A stretch of 64,000 bases of DNA from Pseudonocardia phyllosphaerae (GTDB taxonomy: Bacteria > Actinomycetota > Actinomycetes > Mycobacteriales > Pseudonocardiaceae): contig NZ_JBKGXS010000005.1 of assembly GCF_046546475.1 (NCBI RefSeq), forward strand, positions 62,001 through 126,000, given 5' to 3'. Positions 1-7,678 of this stretch are shown one piece after another (the stretch's first letter is position 1; each line of letters starts with the position of its first letter). Position numbers and translations under genes: made by a program. The notes under the pieces are model-generated. The model was not told the DNA's origin, searched no databases, and saw only the letters and a list, made by a program, of their open reading frames with translations.

Positions 1-644
1 CCGGGCCAGTCCAACCGTTCACCTGGGTTGCGGCGCGCACTCGAGGGCACCACCGCTGCGACACAGAGCAGCGCGACGCCGGATACGGCCGCCCCGAACC
101 AGTAGGCGCCTGCAAGCCCCCACGCGTCAGCGAGTACGCCGCTGATCGGGTAACCGAGGCCGAGACCGGCTCCCGCCGATACCGACAGCAGTGCGATCGC
201 CGGACCGACCTCGGCCTGGGGCAGTTCGTCGCGAGCGGTGGCGATCGCGAGCGGTGCCAGGCCGAGCCCGACGCCCTGCAGGGCGCGGCCGGTTATGAGC
301 ACCGTCAGGCTTCCCGCCAGTGCGGCCACGATTCCACCCGCCGTGACCAGGGTCAGGCCGCCCAGCATGGTCGTCCGCCGATGCGGGCCGTCGGCGAGCC
401 GGCCCAGGATCGGGGAGCTCACGGCGCCGACGAGCAGCGCGACTGTCAACGTCCACTGCGCCGCACTCGGCGGCTCATGAAAGTCGCGAGCGACTGTCGG
501 GATGAGCGGCGCTCCGAACGAGCTGATGACGCTGGCGACGAGGGTGACCAGCACGAGCACCGGCCTCATTGCCAGGCTGTGTGCTCGACCGACGGGAACG
601 GGATCCCAGTCGCGGTCCGCGGAGTCGGAACGGTTGGCATCCAT
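1..644 (-). CDS. MFS drug-efflux-type transporter, 3' part cut off by the window
   Basis: Reading the minus strand from the ATG at 644 gives 214 codons that run off the window start, so only the N-terminal half (about six membrane segments) is visible. After a polar N-terminus come hydrophobic segments and the MFS loop 2-3 signature GRLADGPHRR, followed by a second-segment GRALQGVG motif typical of DHA-type multidrug transporters. GAGGGGG lies 5-11 bases before the start. It is divergent from a MarR-family gene with only 80 bp between them, which suggests that regulator controls its expression. Substrate cannot be read from the sequence. Confidence 0.85.
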   Translation of the reverse strand, partial: MDANRSDSADRDWDPVPVGRAHSLAMRPVLVLVTLVASVISSFGAPLIPTVARDFHEPPSAAQWTLTVALLVGAVSSPILGRLADGPHRRTTMLGGLTLVTAGGIVAALAGSLTVLITGRALQGVGLGLAPLAIATARDELPQAEVGPAIALLSVSAGAGLGLGYPISGVLADAWGLAGAYWFGAAVSGVALLCVAAVVPSSARRNPGERLDWP

Positions 645-661
645 GTGACCCCCTCGGCAAC

Positions 662-680
662 TGCGTGCGATCTGCACGCA
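662..680. promoter_or_regulatory. Perfect inverted repeat, candidate MarR operator
   Basis: TGCGTGC-GATCT-GCACGCA is a perfect 7-5-7 inverted repeat lying 18 bp upstream of the MFS start and upstream of the marR -10 box. A related half-site GCACGTA lies at 708-714. Size and position fit an autoregulatory MarR operator controlling both divergent genes; binding is inferred. Confidence 0.5.
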
Positions 681-712
681 TGACCGTACGCGCAATCCGT
701 GTGACTTGCACG

Positions 713-718
713 TATAGT
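713..718 (+). promoter_or_regulatory. -10 hexamer TATAGT of a leaderless marR transcript
   Basis: TATAGT ends six bases before the ATG at 725, so transcription would start at or next to the A of the start codon. No Shine-Dalgarno sequence is present, which fits a leaderless mRNA, common in actinobacteria. Confidence 0.5.
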
Positions 719-724
719 TGCCGG

Positions 725-1165
725 ATGGCGAGCATGGAGCTGGCGCGTGACCTGGAGCAGGTCTTGGGGCGGCTGTTGCTGCGGCGCAATCGGAGCGCGC
801 TTTACGACGCGGTGCTCGACGCGGCCCCGACCGGCGTCGATCGCCAGACCTACCCGGTGCTGAGTGGCCTCGGCCGGCTCGGGCCCCAGACCGCGGCACG
901 GCTGGCCGACGAAGTCGGCATCGATCGGTCCGGCGCCAGCCGGTATGCCGATCGGCTCCAGAGGGCGAGCCTGATCGAACGCCGCCCCGACCCCGACGAC
1001 GGCCGGGCCACGCTGCTCGTGTTGACACCGCAGGGGGAGGACACGGTGGCCGACCTGCGCATTGCGTTGACTCGCCATCTGGCAGGCCGCATTTCGGAGT
1101 GGCCGGACTGGCAGGCGCAGGCCTTGGTCGACGGCATTCGCCTGCTCATCGAGGAAGCGGGCTGA
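725..1165 (+). CDS. MarR-family transcriptional regulator
   Basis: A 146-residue protein, the usual MarR length. The winged helix spans roughly residues 35-105: PQTAARLADEVGIDRSGASR is the helix-turn-helix and RRPDPDDGRATLLVLTPQG the wing. The start at 725 was chosen because it gives the family length and sits six bases downstream of a good -10 box; upstream in-frame ATGs would overlap the divergent MFS gene. Likely a repressor of the neighbouring transporter and of itself through the inverted repeat at 662-680. The ligand is unknown. Confidence 0.9.
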   Translation: MASMELARDLEQVLGRLLLRRNRSALYDAVLDAAPTGVDRQTYPVLSGLGRLGPQTAARLADEVGIDRSGASRYADRLQRASLIERRPDPDDGRATLLVLTPQGEDTVADLRIALTRHLAGRISEWPDWQAQALVDGIRLLIEEAG

Positions 1166-1289
1166 CGTCGGGGCTCGGTCGAGCAGTAGTCACCGGTTCG
1201 GTTCACCTGATGCTGCGACCGGCACTCGATGATCACCAACGACCAAGCGAACGGAGTGGGTCCTGCCGGGTGTCGGAACCCGGGCAGAT

Positions 1290-2285
1290 TCACTGCACGT
1301 TCTGCACCTTGGTCGCCAGCAGCTCCCAGCTGCGCCACCAGGCGTCCCGGCGGGTGGCCGGCCCGGCGACGATCAGTTCGTCGGCGTCGGCGGTGGCCGC
1401 GAAGTCCTCCAGGAACCGGGCGACGACGTCCGGAGTGCCTGCGGCGGTGTAGCGGGTCATGTTCCGGATCTGGTCACCGGCCTGGCTGTCGAGCACGGCG
1501 TCGACCTCGGCGTCGGTGAGCGAGCGCCCGCGACGGCCGATGAACATCCGCACCCGCTGGCGCCGGACCCGGTGCAGCTCCTCCTGGGCCTCGGCGTCGG
1601 TGTCCGCGGCGATCACGTTGACCCCGGCGATCACCCGCGGCTCGGACAGCTGCGCAGACGGCCTGAACTCCTTGCGGTACAACGCGACCGCCTGTTCCAG
1701 GGCGTCCGGCGCGAAGTGCGAGGCGAAGCCGTAGGGCAGCCCCAGCGCGGCCGCGGCCTGGGCGCCGTAGAGCGAGGAGCCGAGGATCGACAGCGGCACG
1801 TTCGTCCCGCGGCCGGGGTAGGCGTTGACGTTCGGGACGAGGCTGTCCTCGCCGAGGAAGCCCTGCAGCTCCTGAACGTCCTGCACGAAGCGCTCCGAGG
1901 CACGCGGGTCGCGGCGCAGCGCGCGCACGGTCTCCTGGTCGGTGCCGGGTGCGCGGCCGAGGCCGAGCTCGATCCGGCCGGGGTGCAGCTCGGCGAGGGT
2001 GCCGAACTGCTCGGCCACCTGCAGCGGTGAGTGGTTGGGCAGCATCACGCCGCCGGAGCCGAGGGTGATCCGCTCGGTGCGCGCGGCGATGTGCGCGATC
2101 AGGACGCTGGTCGCGGCGGAGGCGATGCGGCGCATGTTGTGGTGCTCGGCGTACCAGATGCGGCGGAAGCCCCAGTCCTCCGCGCGCTGCGCCAGGGTCG
2201 TGCTGGCCTCGAGCGCCTGGCCCACGGTCTCCTCGTCGGTGACGGTGGCCAGGTCGAGGATCGACAACGGAAGGGGCAGGGCCAC
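1290..2285 (-). CDS. LLM-class flavin-dependent oxidoreductase
   Basis: A 331-residue luciferase-like monooxygenase of the subfamily with the ELGLGRAPGTD motif (about residue 110). These enzymes use reduced FMN and O2, but the substrate is not evident here. The GTG at 2285 is preceded by AGAGGAA and gives the usual N-terminus (LPLSILDLA). The C-terminal segment DELIVAGP is typical. The gene is divergent from the aldehyde dehydrogenase at 2542 and the shared 256-bp spacer carries the GGACAA-N15-TTGTCC operator, so it may belong to the same regulon. Confidence 0.88.
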   Translation of the reverse strand: MALPLPLSILDLATVTDEETVGQALEASTTLAQRAEDWGFRRIWYAEHHNMRRIASAATSVLIAHIAARTERITLGSGGVMLPNHSPLQVAEQFGTLAELHPGRIELGLGRAPGTDQETVRALRRDPRASERFVQDVQELQGFLGEDSLVPNVNAYPGRGTNVPLSILGSSLYGAQAAAALGLPYGFASHFAPDALEQAVALYRKEFRPSAQLSEPRVIAGVNVIAADTDAEAQEELHRVRRQRVRMFIGRRGRSLTDAEVDAVLDSQAGDQIRNMTRYTAAGTPDVVARFLEDFAATADADELIVAGPATRRDAWWRSWELLATKVQNVQ

Positions 2286-2407
2286 GACGGTTCCTCTCGA
2301 TCGGCAGTACGTCCGGGCGGGCCGGACCTGTCGTACAACGTCGAGCGGCCCTCGCCTCTTCCCGGTCCGGCGGCCGACCGATGCGGAGGCCGGGGTGCGT
2401 CGGGGCC

Positions 2408-2444
2408 TGTCCCGCCGGGACAACGGTCCGCGGCGTGGTTGTCC
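2408..2444. promoter_or_regulatory. Regulon operator, copy 1 (TGTCC-N5-GGACAA-N15-TTGTCC)
   Basis: TGTCC 2408-2412, GGACAA 2418-2423 and TTGTCC 2439-2444. The same arrangement with identical spacing recurs at 18009-18045 and 34745-34781, and without the first half-site at 25867-25893. The site lies 97 bp before the aldehyde dehydrogenase start. The microcompartment-linked PucR protein (32150-34336) is the best candidate binder, by inference. Confidence 0.7.
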
Positions 2445-2541
2445 CCCGCGGAGATGGGGGCGGCGACCGATCCCGGTGATGGTGGCCCGGTCACCTCGCA
2501 GGAGGCCCCACGGCACCGTCGCTGCACGTCACGGAGGACCC

Positions 2542-3999
2542 ATGACCCAGCCGAGCACCCTCGACGTCGACCTGGACCGGGACTACACGATGACGATCGA
2601 CGGGGAGCCCGCGACGGCACCGTCGACGTTCGAGGTGGTGAACCCGGCGACCCGCGAGGTGATCGCGACGGTCCCGGACGCCACCGCCGCCGAGCTCGAC
2701 GAGGCCGTCGCCGCCGCGTGGCGCGCGTTCCCCGGCTGGTCGGCCCGCCCGATCGAGGAGCGCCAGGCCCTGGTGTCGGCGATCGGCGACCGCCTGGAGG
2801 AGCACGCCGAGGGGTTCATGGCGCTGCTCACCCGTGAGCAGGGCAAGCCCCGCGCCGGCGCGGAGTGGGAGGTCGGCGGCTCGATCGCCTGGTTCCGCGA
2901 GATCGCGAAGCAGTCGCTGCCCGACGAGATCGTCGAGGACGGGCCGGAGCGCCGCGTCGTCACCCGGTTCACTCCGCTCGGCGTCGTCGGCGCCATCACG
3001 CCGTGGAACTTCCCGATCCTGCTCGCCGTCTGGAAGATCGCGCCGGCGCTGGTCGCCGGGAACACGATCGTCGTCAAGCCCTCGCCGTTCACCCCGCTGA
3101 CCACGCTGAAGCTCGCCGAGCTGGTGTCGGACCTGCTGCCGCCCGGGGTGTTCAACGTCGTCTGCGGCGGGGACGACCTCGGCCGCCGGATCAGCGAGCA
3201 CCCGGACATCCGCAAGATCGCCTTCACCGGCTCGACCGAGACCGGCAAGCGCGTCATGGCATCGGCCTCGGGCACCCTCAAGCGGCTCACCCTGGAGCTC
3301 GGCGGCAACGACCCGGCGATCGTGCTGCCCGACGTCGACCCGGAGCGGATCGCCCCGCAGCTGTTCTGGGCGGCGTTCCAGAACAACGCGCAGTTCTGCA
3401 ACGCGGCCAAGCGCCTCTACATCCACGCCGACGTCTACGACGCCGTCCGCGACGCGCTCGTCGCCTACGCCCGCACCGTGAAGGTCGGCGACGGCGCCGA
3501 GTCCGACACCGGGCTCGGCCCGATCCAGAACGCCCCGCAGTACGAGAAGGTGAAGGAGTACTTCGCCGACTCCCGGGCCCAGGGCCACACGTTCGCCCTC
3601 GGCGGCGAGATCGACGAGTCGGCGCCCGGCTGGTTCGTCCCGGTCACCCTGGTCGACGACCCGCCGGAGACCTCCCGTCTGGTCCGCGAGGAACCGTTCG
3701 GCCCGATCCTGCCGCTGGTCCGCTGGACCGACGAGGACGACGTCATCGCCCGCGCCAACGACACCGACTGGGGTCTCGGTGCGACCGTGTGGGGCGCGGA
3801 CCTGGAGCGGATCGAGCGGATCGGCCGGCGGCTCGAGGCCGGCACCGTGTGGCTCAACGAGGTTCACCAGTACTCGCCGTACCAGGCGTTCGGCGGACAC
3901 AAGCAGTCCGGCATCGGCTGCGAGAACTCGCTGCACGGGCTCACCGAGTACACGAACTGGCAGTCGCTGACCCTGAACAAGGTCCCCGGTTCGGTCTGA
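2542..3999 (+). CDS. NAD(P)-dependent aldehyde dehydrogenase, non-acylating type
   Basis: A 485-residue soluble ALDH that oxidises an aldehyde to a carboxylate. Visible signatures: PWNFP (cofactor and oxyanion Asn), KPSPFTPL (cofactor-binding Lys), FTGSTETGK (Rossmann loop), general-base Glu252 in LELGG and nucleophile Cys286 in AQFCNAAKR. ACGGAGGA lies 4-11 bases before the ATG. It is followed 82 bp downstream by an acyl-CoA ligase, so an aldehyde-acid-acyl-CoA route is plausible. The upstream operator links it to the microcompartment genes 16-32 kb away. The aldehyde is not identifiable from sequence. Confidence 0.93.
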   Translation: MTQPSTLDVDLDRDYTMTIDGEPATAPSTFEVVNPATREVIATVPDATAAELDEAVAAAWRAFPGWSARPIEERQALVSAIGDRLEEHAEGFMALLTREQGKPRAGAEWEVGGSIAWFREIAKQSLPDEIVEDGPERRVVTRFTPLGVVGAITPWNFPILLAVWKIAPALVAGNTIVVKPSPFTPLTTLKLAELVSDLLPPGVFNVVCGGDDLGRRISEHPDIRKIAFTGSTETGKRVMASASGTLKRLTLELGGNDPAIVLPDVDPERIAPQLFWAAFQNNAQFCNAAKRLYIHADVYDAVRDALVAYARTVKVGDGAESDTGLGPIQNAPQYEKVKEYFADSRAQGHTFALGGEIDESAPGWFVPVTLVDDPPETSRLVREEPFGPILPLVRWTDEDDVIARANDTDWGLGATVWGADLERIERIGRRLEAGTVWLNEVHQYSPYQAFGGHKQSGIGCENSLHGLTEYTNWQSLTLNKVPGSV

Positions 4000-4081
4000 G
4001 CACCCGGCGGGGCCGGGCGCGTCGCCCGGTCCCGCCGGTTCCACCCCTGCTCCACCCACTGTCCGACGAGGAGGTCGAGCG

Positions 4082-5656
4082 ATGCGCGGTCCCGGTGAGA
4101 TCCTGCCCGCCGCCGCGGCCCGGTTCGGCGACCGGACCGCCCTGATCTGCGGCGAGCGCCGGTTCGGGTTCGACGAGCTCAACCGGCTCAGCGACCGGAT
4201 CGCCGTCGCGCTCGTGGGGCGTGGCGTCCGCCCCGGGCAGCCGGTGTCGCTCTACGCGCAGAACCGCTGGGAGTGGGTCGTCGGTTACCACGGGGCGCTG
4301 AAGGCGGGCGCGGTCGTCAACCCGGTCAACGTCATGCTCACCCCCGAGGAACTGGCGTTCGTCCTGCGCGACTGTGCCGCCGCCGTCGTCATGACCGGTG
4401 GGGAGCACGCCGCGGGTGTGGTCGAGCTGACCCGGGAGCTGCCGGAGCTGCACACCGTCGTCACCTTCGACGCCGGCGCGCACGACGAGGCCGTCGACTT
4501 CGCGGCGCTGCTCGACGAGCGCTCCGGCCCTGCTGACGGCAGCGGCACCGGTGCCGGCCCGTTCGAGCCCTGCGACGTCGACCCGGACGCACCCAGCACG
4601 ATCGGCTACACCTCCGGTACCACCGGGCATCCGAAGGGCGCGGTGCAGAGCCACCGGGCAGTGCTGCTCAACTGCGCGCTCACCGCGACCATGCACGGGC
4701 GCACCGAGCACGACGTCGTCGTCACCGCGCTGCCCGCACCGCACGTCTACGGCAACGTCGTGATCAACGGGACGTTCCTGGCCGGCGGCACCGTCGTGCT
4801 GATGGAGCGCTTCGACCCGGCCAAGGCGCTGACGCTGATCGCGGCCCACCGGGCGACGCTGTTCGAGGGCGTCCCGGCGATGTACGCGATGCTGCTCGCG
4901 CACCCCGACCTGGAGCGGACCGACCTGACGTCGCTGACGCGCTGCACAGTCGGCGGCCAGACGATCCCGCTGTCGACGATCGACCGCTGGCAGCAGCGCA
5001 GCGGAGCCCCGCTGATCGAGCTGTGGGGGATGACCGAGATCTCCGGGCTCGGCACCACGCACGCGCTGCACGCCCCGCCGGTGCCCGGTTCGATCGGCGT
5101 CTCGCTGCCCGGGGTGGAGGTGCGCATCGCCGACCTGGCCGACCCGGGCCGCGACGCCGTGACCGGCGAGCCCGGTGAGCTGCTGATCCGCGGTCCGATC
5201 GTCATGCTCGGCTACCACGGGAACCCCGACGCGACGGCCGAAGTGCTCGAGCCCGACGGCTGGCTGCACACCGGCGACATCGCGACTCTCGACGCGACCG
5301 GGCACGTCTTCGTCGTCGACCGGCGCAAGGACATGATCATCACCGGTGGCTACAACGTGTACCCGGCCGAGATCGAACGCGTCGTGGCCGGGCATCCGGG
5401 AGTCGCGATGGTCGCGGTCGGCCCGGTTCCCGACGACGTCCGCGGCGAGCTGGCCTGCGCCTACGTCGTACGCGCCGACGGGGCGACGGTGACCGGCGAG
5501 GAGATCATCGCCTACGCCGGTACCCGGCTCGCCGCGTACAAGCGGCCGCGGCTGGTCCGGTTCGTCGAGTCCCTGCCGGCCACGTCCACCGGCAAGATCA
5601 TGCGACGTGAGCTGATCAAGAGCTTCCGGGAGGGCCCGGAGGCCGGCGCTCAGTAG
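4082..5656 (+). CDS. Class I adenylate-forming acyl-CoA ligase
   Basis: A 524-residue ANL-superfamily enzyme: acid + ATP + CoA to acyl-CoA + AMP + PPi. The phosphate-binding loop YTSGTTGHPKG is near residue 180, the A5 motif ELWGMTE near 317, GWLHTGD near 395, the hinge RRKDMIITGGYN near 418 and the catalytic Lys in STGKIMRREL near 505. It lies 82 bp after the aldehyde dehydrogenase and is probably cotranscribed. Sequence type is medium/long-chain or aryl acid; the true substrate is unknown. The last 7 bases overlap the end of the convergent membrane-protein gene. Confidence 0.92.
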   Translation: MRGPGEILPAAAARFGDRTALICGERRFGFDELNRLSDRIAVALVGRGVRPGQPVSLYAQNRWEWVVGYHGALKAGAVVNPVNVMLTPEELAFVLRDCAAAVVMTGGEHAAGVVELTRELPELHTVVTFDAGAHDEAVDFAALLDERSGPADGSGTGAGPFEPCDVDPDAPSTIGYTSGTTGHPKGAVQSHRAVLLNCALTATMHGRTEHDVVVTALPAPHVYGNVVINGTFLAGGTVVLMERFDPAKALTLIAAHRATLFEGVPAMYAMLLAHPDLERTDLTSLTRCTVGGQTIPLSTIDRWQQRSGAPLIELWGMTEISGLGTTHALHAPPVPGSIGVSLPGVEVRIADLADPGRDAVTGEPGELLIRGPIVMLGYHGNPDATAEVLEPDGWLHTGDIATLDATGHVFVVDRRKDMIITGGYNVYPAEIERVVAGHPGVAMVAVGPVPDDVRGELACAYVVRADGATVTGEEIIAYAGTRLAAYKRPRLVRFVESLPATSTGKIMRRELIKSFREGPEAGAQ

Positions 5657-6087
5657 GCGACGACGCCGTCCGGGCCGTCGACCGCGCGGCGGATCGCCTC
5701 CTCGACCTCCAGCGCGTGCCAGACGGCCGGATGCACGACGTGCCCGCTGTCCGCCCGGTGCGCACCCGGGTGCCCGCACCAGGCGCAGCCACCGGCCGGG
5801 GTCACCGTCGCCCGTGCCTCGACCGCGACCCGGATCCCGTCGGTGCGGCCGCGCTCGTCCTTACCGGCGCCGGCGCGTCCGGCGACGAGCAGAACGGCGA
5901 AGAGTGCGGCGACGCCCACGAGCAGGCTCCCGGCCGTGAGGGAGGCGGCGAAGGCCCGTGCCACCAGGGCGACGGCGACGGCGAGGCCGAGGACAACCGC
6001 CCAGCCCCGCACGGCGCGGGCGCCGGAGCCGGGGGTCGTTGCGGCGTCTCCGGGAGAGCCGGCTGAAGATCCGTGCGGTTCGACCAT
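5650..6087 (-). CDS. Small two-helix membrane protein with a cysteine/histidine-rich tail
   Basis: A 145-residue protein with no family I recognise. Two hydrophobic stretches (about residues 27-48 and 50-70) form a helical hairpin. The C-terminal soluble part contains CAWCGHPGAH with further histidines (HVVHPAVWH), a possible metal site. It is convergent with the acyl-CoA ligase and overlaps its stop region by 7 bp. The 150 bp between its start and the next gene end (6238) show no gene. Confidence 0.6.
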   Translation of the reverse strand: MVEPHGSSAGSPGDAATTPGSGARAVRGWAVVLGLAVAVALVARAFAASLTAGSLLVGVAALFAVLLVAGRAGAGKDERGRTDGIRVAVEARATVTPAGGCAWCGHPGAHRADSGHVVHPAVWHALEVEEAIRRAVDGPDGVVAY

Positions 6088-6237
6088 GACCGGACCTCCG
6101 TGGCACGCGGGACGGGGTCCGGCCGGCGTCGCCGCGCTGGGGGATGTCGCGGGCGCCGTCGGCCGGATGTGAGGACCCTCGGAGCATCGGCCCGGCGTGT
6201 TACGACCGCCCGGCTCGGCGCCGACGGCGCCGGGTCG

Positions 6238-7107
6238 CTACCCGACGGCGGGCGCCGCGATTGCGTCCAGCTCGGTGATGGTGGCGCGGTCGAGCAGGAC
6301 GTCCTCGGTGGCGACGTTCGCCTCCAGATGCGCGACGTCCGCGGTGCCCGGGATGAGCAGCACGTTCGGCGCGTGCTGCAGCAGCCAGGCCAGGCCGACC
6401 TGGGCGGGGCTGCAGGCCATGTGCTCCGCGGCGGCGATCACGGCCGGGGCGTCGGTGACGTTCGGCAGCTCGGCGAACGCGCTGCCCAGCGGGAAGTACG
6501 GCACCCACGCGATGCCCTCGGCGGTGCACAGCTCGAGGATGTCCTCGTGCGTGCGGTCGAGCAGGCTGTAGGAGTTCTGCACGCAGGCGATGCCGGCCGG
6601 CAGGGCGCGGCGGACCGTCTCCAGCGGCACCGAGCTCAGCCCGATGGCGCCGATCAGGCCCTCGTCGCGCATCGCGACCATCTCCGCGATCTGGTCGTCG
6701 ACGTCGACGACCTGGTCGCCGTGGGCCCTGATCGGACCGTCGTCCATGCGCCGCAGGTTCACCAGCGGGATCCGGTCGAGGCCGAGGCTGCGCAGGTTGT
6801 CGTGCACGCTCGCCCGCAGCTGCTCCGGGCGCTGGGCGCTACGGATCGGGGGAGTGCCGCCAGGGTCGGGGTCGCCGCCGACCTTGCTGACGATCAGCAC
6901 GCCGTCCTCGGGCCGGATCGCCTCGCGGAGGAACCGGTTGGCGAGGCCGTCGCCGTAGAACTGGGCGGTGTCGACGTGGTCGATGCCCAGCTCGACGGCG
7001 CGGCGCAGCAGCGTGTGCGCGGCCGCGGGGTCGTCGGCGAGGCGGGGGAGCTGCATCGCGCCGAAGCCGATGCGGCGGACGGAGTGGCCGGCGAGGTCGT
7101 AGGACAT
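6238..7107 (-). CDS. Aldo/keto reductase family oxidoreductase
   Basis: A 289-residue (alpha/beta)8 AKR, probably NADPH dependent. The family Asp and Tyr are in VDTAQFYGDG and the Lys in VSKVGG; the usual catalytic His position reads VNLRRMD, so Asn replaces His. The C-terminal cofactor loop LLIPGT is present. The start at 7107 is preceded by GGGAGCAGG; an in-frame ATG four codons upstream is less likely. A perfect 24-bp palindrome 48 bp upstream probably controls the gene. Confidence 0.88.
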   Translation of the reverse strand: MSYDLAGHSVRRIGFGAMQLPRLADDPAAAHTLLRRAVELGIDHVDTAQFYGDGLANRFLREAIRPEDGVLIVSKVGGDPDPGGTPPIRSAQRPEQLRASVHDNLRSLGLDRIPLVNLRRMDDGPIRAHGDQVVDVDDQIAEMVAMRDEGLIGAIGLSSVPLETVRRALPAGIACVQNSYSLLDRTHEDILELCTAEGIAWVPYFPLGSAFAELPNVTDAPAVIAAAEHMACSPAQVGLAWLLQHAPNVLLIPGTADVAHLEANVATEDVLLDRATITELDAIAAPAVG

Positions 7108-7154
7108 GCCTGCTCCCATGGGGATGCGAGGGATCGTGTACCTGCGACGCCAGC

Positions 7155-7178
7155 ATAAACGGAAAGGGCTCCGTTTAT
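7155..7178. promoter_or_regulatory. Perfect 9-6-9 palindrome, candidate TetR-type operator
   Basis: ATAAACGGA-AAGGGC-TCCGTTTAT is AT-rich in otherwise GC-rich DNA. It lies 48-71 bp upstream of the aldo/keto reductase and overlaps the stop codon of the GNAT gene. Its form is typical of TetR-family sites, but no TetR gene is adjacent. There is no T-tract, so it is not an obvious terminator. Confidence 0.6.
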
Positions 7179-7651
7179 CTCGCGTTCGTCCGCAGAACCG
7201 CGCGCATCGCCGGAGCGTGGGTCACCCGGAACCCCGCGGCCTCGTACATGCCGCGGCCCTCGTCGGTCGCCATCAGCTCCGCCCGCCCGGCGCCCGACTC
7301 CGCGGCCCACGCGACGACCTCGTCGAACGCGGCCCGCGCGTGCCCCTGACGGCGCGCGCCGGGATCGGTGCAGACGTTGCCGATCAGGGCGTCACCTTCC
7401 GAGGAGCCCGGCGACGGCGCCGACTCCCGCAGGATCCCCATGGCCGTGGCGACGACCGCACCGCCGGTCTCGACGACGGCGAAGCAGAACCGCGGGTCGC
7501 CGATCCGCTCGGTGAACCAGCCGGCGGCCGCGGCCTGCCAGGACGGTGCGTCGTGGCCGGGGGTGCCCATCGCGCGGAACATCTCCGCGCGCAGCCGGAC
7601 CAGGTCGGGGACGTCGCGTTCGACGGCGCGGCGGACCGTGCGTGCAGTCAC
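7175..7651 (-). CDS. GNAT-family N-acetyltransferase
   Basis: A 158-residue GNAT domain. The acetyl-CoA pyrophosphate loop is PGARRQGHARA (about residues 95-105), preceded by the beta-strand GDALIGNVCTD. An acyl acceptor cannot be predicted. The stop codon falls inside the palindrome at 7155-7178. It starts 27 bp after the end of the AceE-like gene on the same strand. Confidence 0.85.
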   Translation of the reverse strand: MTARTVRRAVERDVPDLVRLRAEMFRAMGTPGHDAPSWQAAAAGWFTERIGDPRFCFAVVETGGAVVATAMGILRESAPSPGSSEGDALIGNVCTDPGARRQGHARAAFDEVVAWAAESGAGRAELMATDEGRGMYEAAGFRVTHAPAMRAVLRTNAR

Positions 7652-7678
7652 GGCGTCGACCCTAGGCGGACGCGCCGC

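Noticed and set aside
7155..7178. Palindrome as a terminator of the GNAT gene
   Set aside because: AT-rich stem, no T-tract on the transcript side and location just before a gene start fit an operator better.
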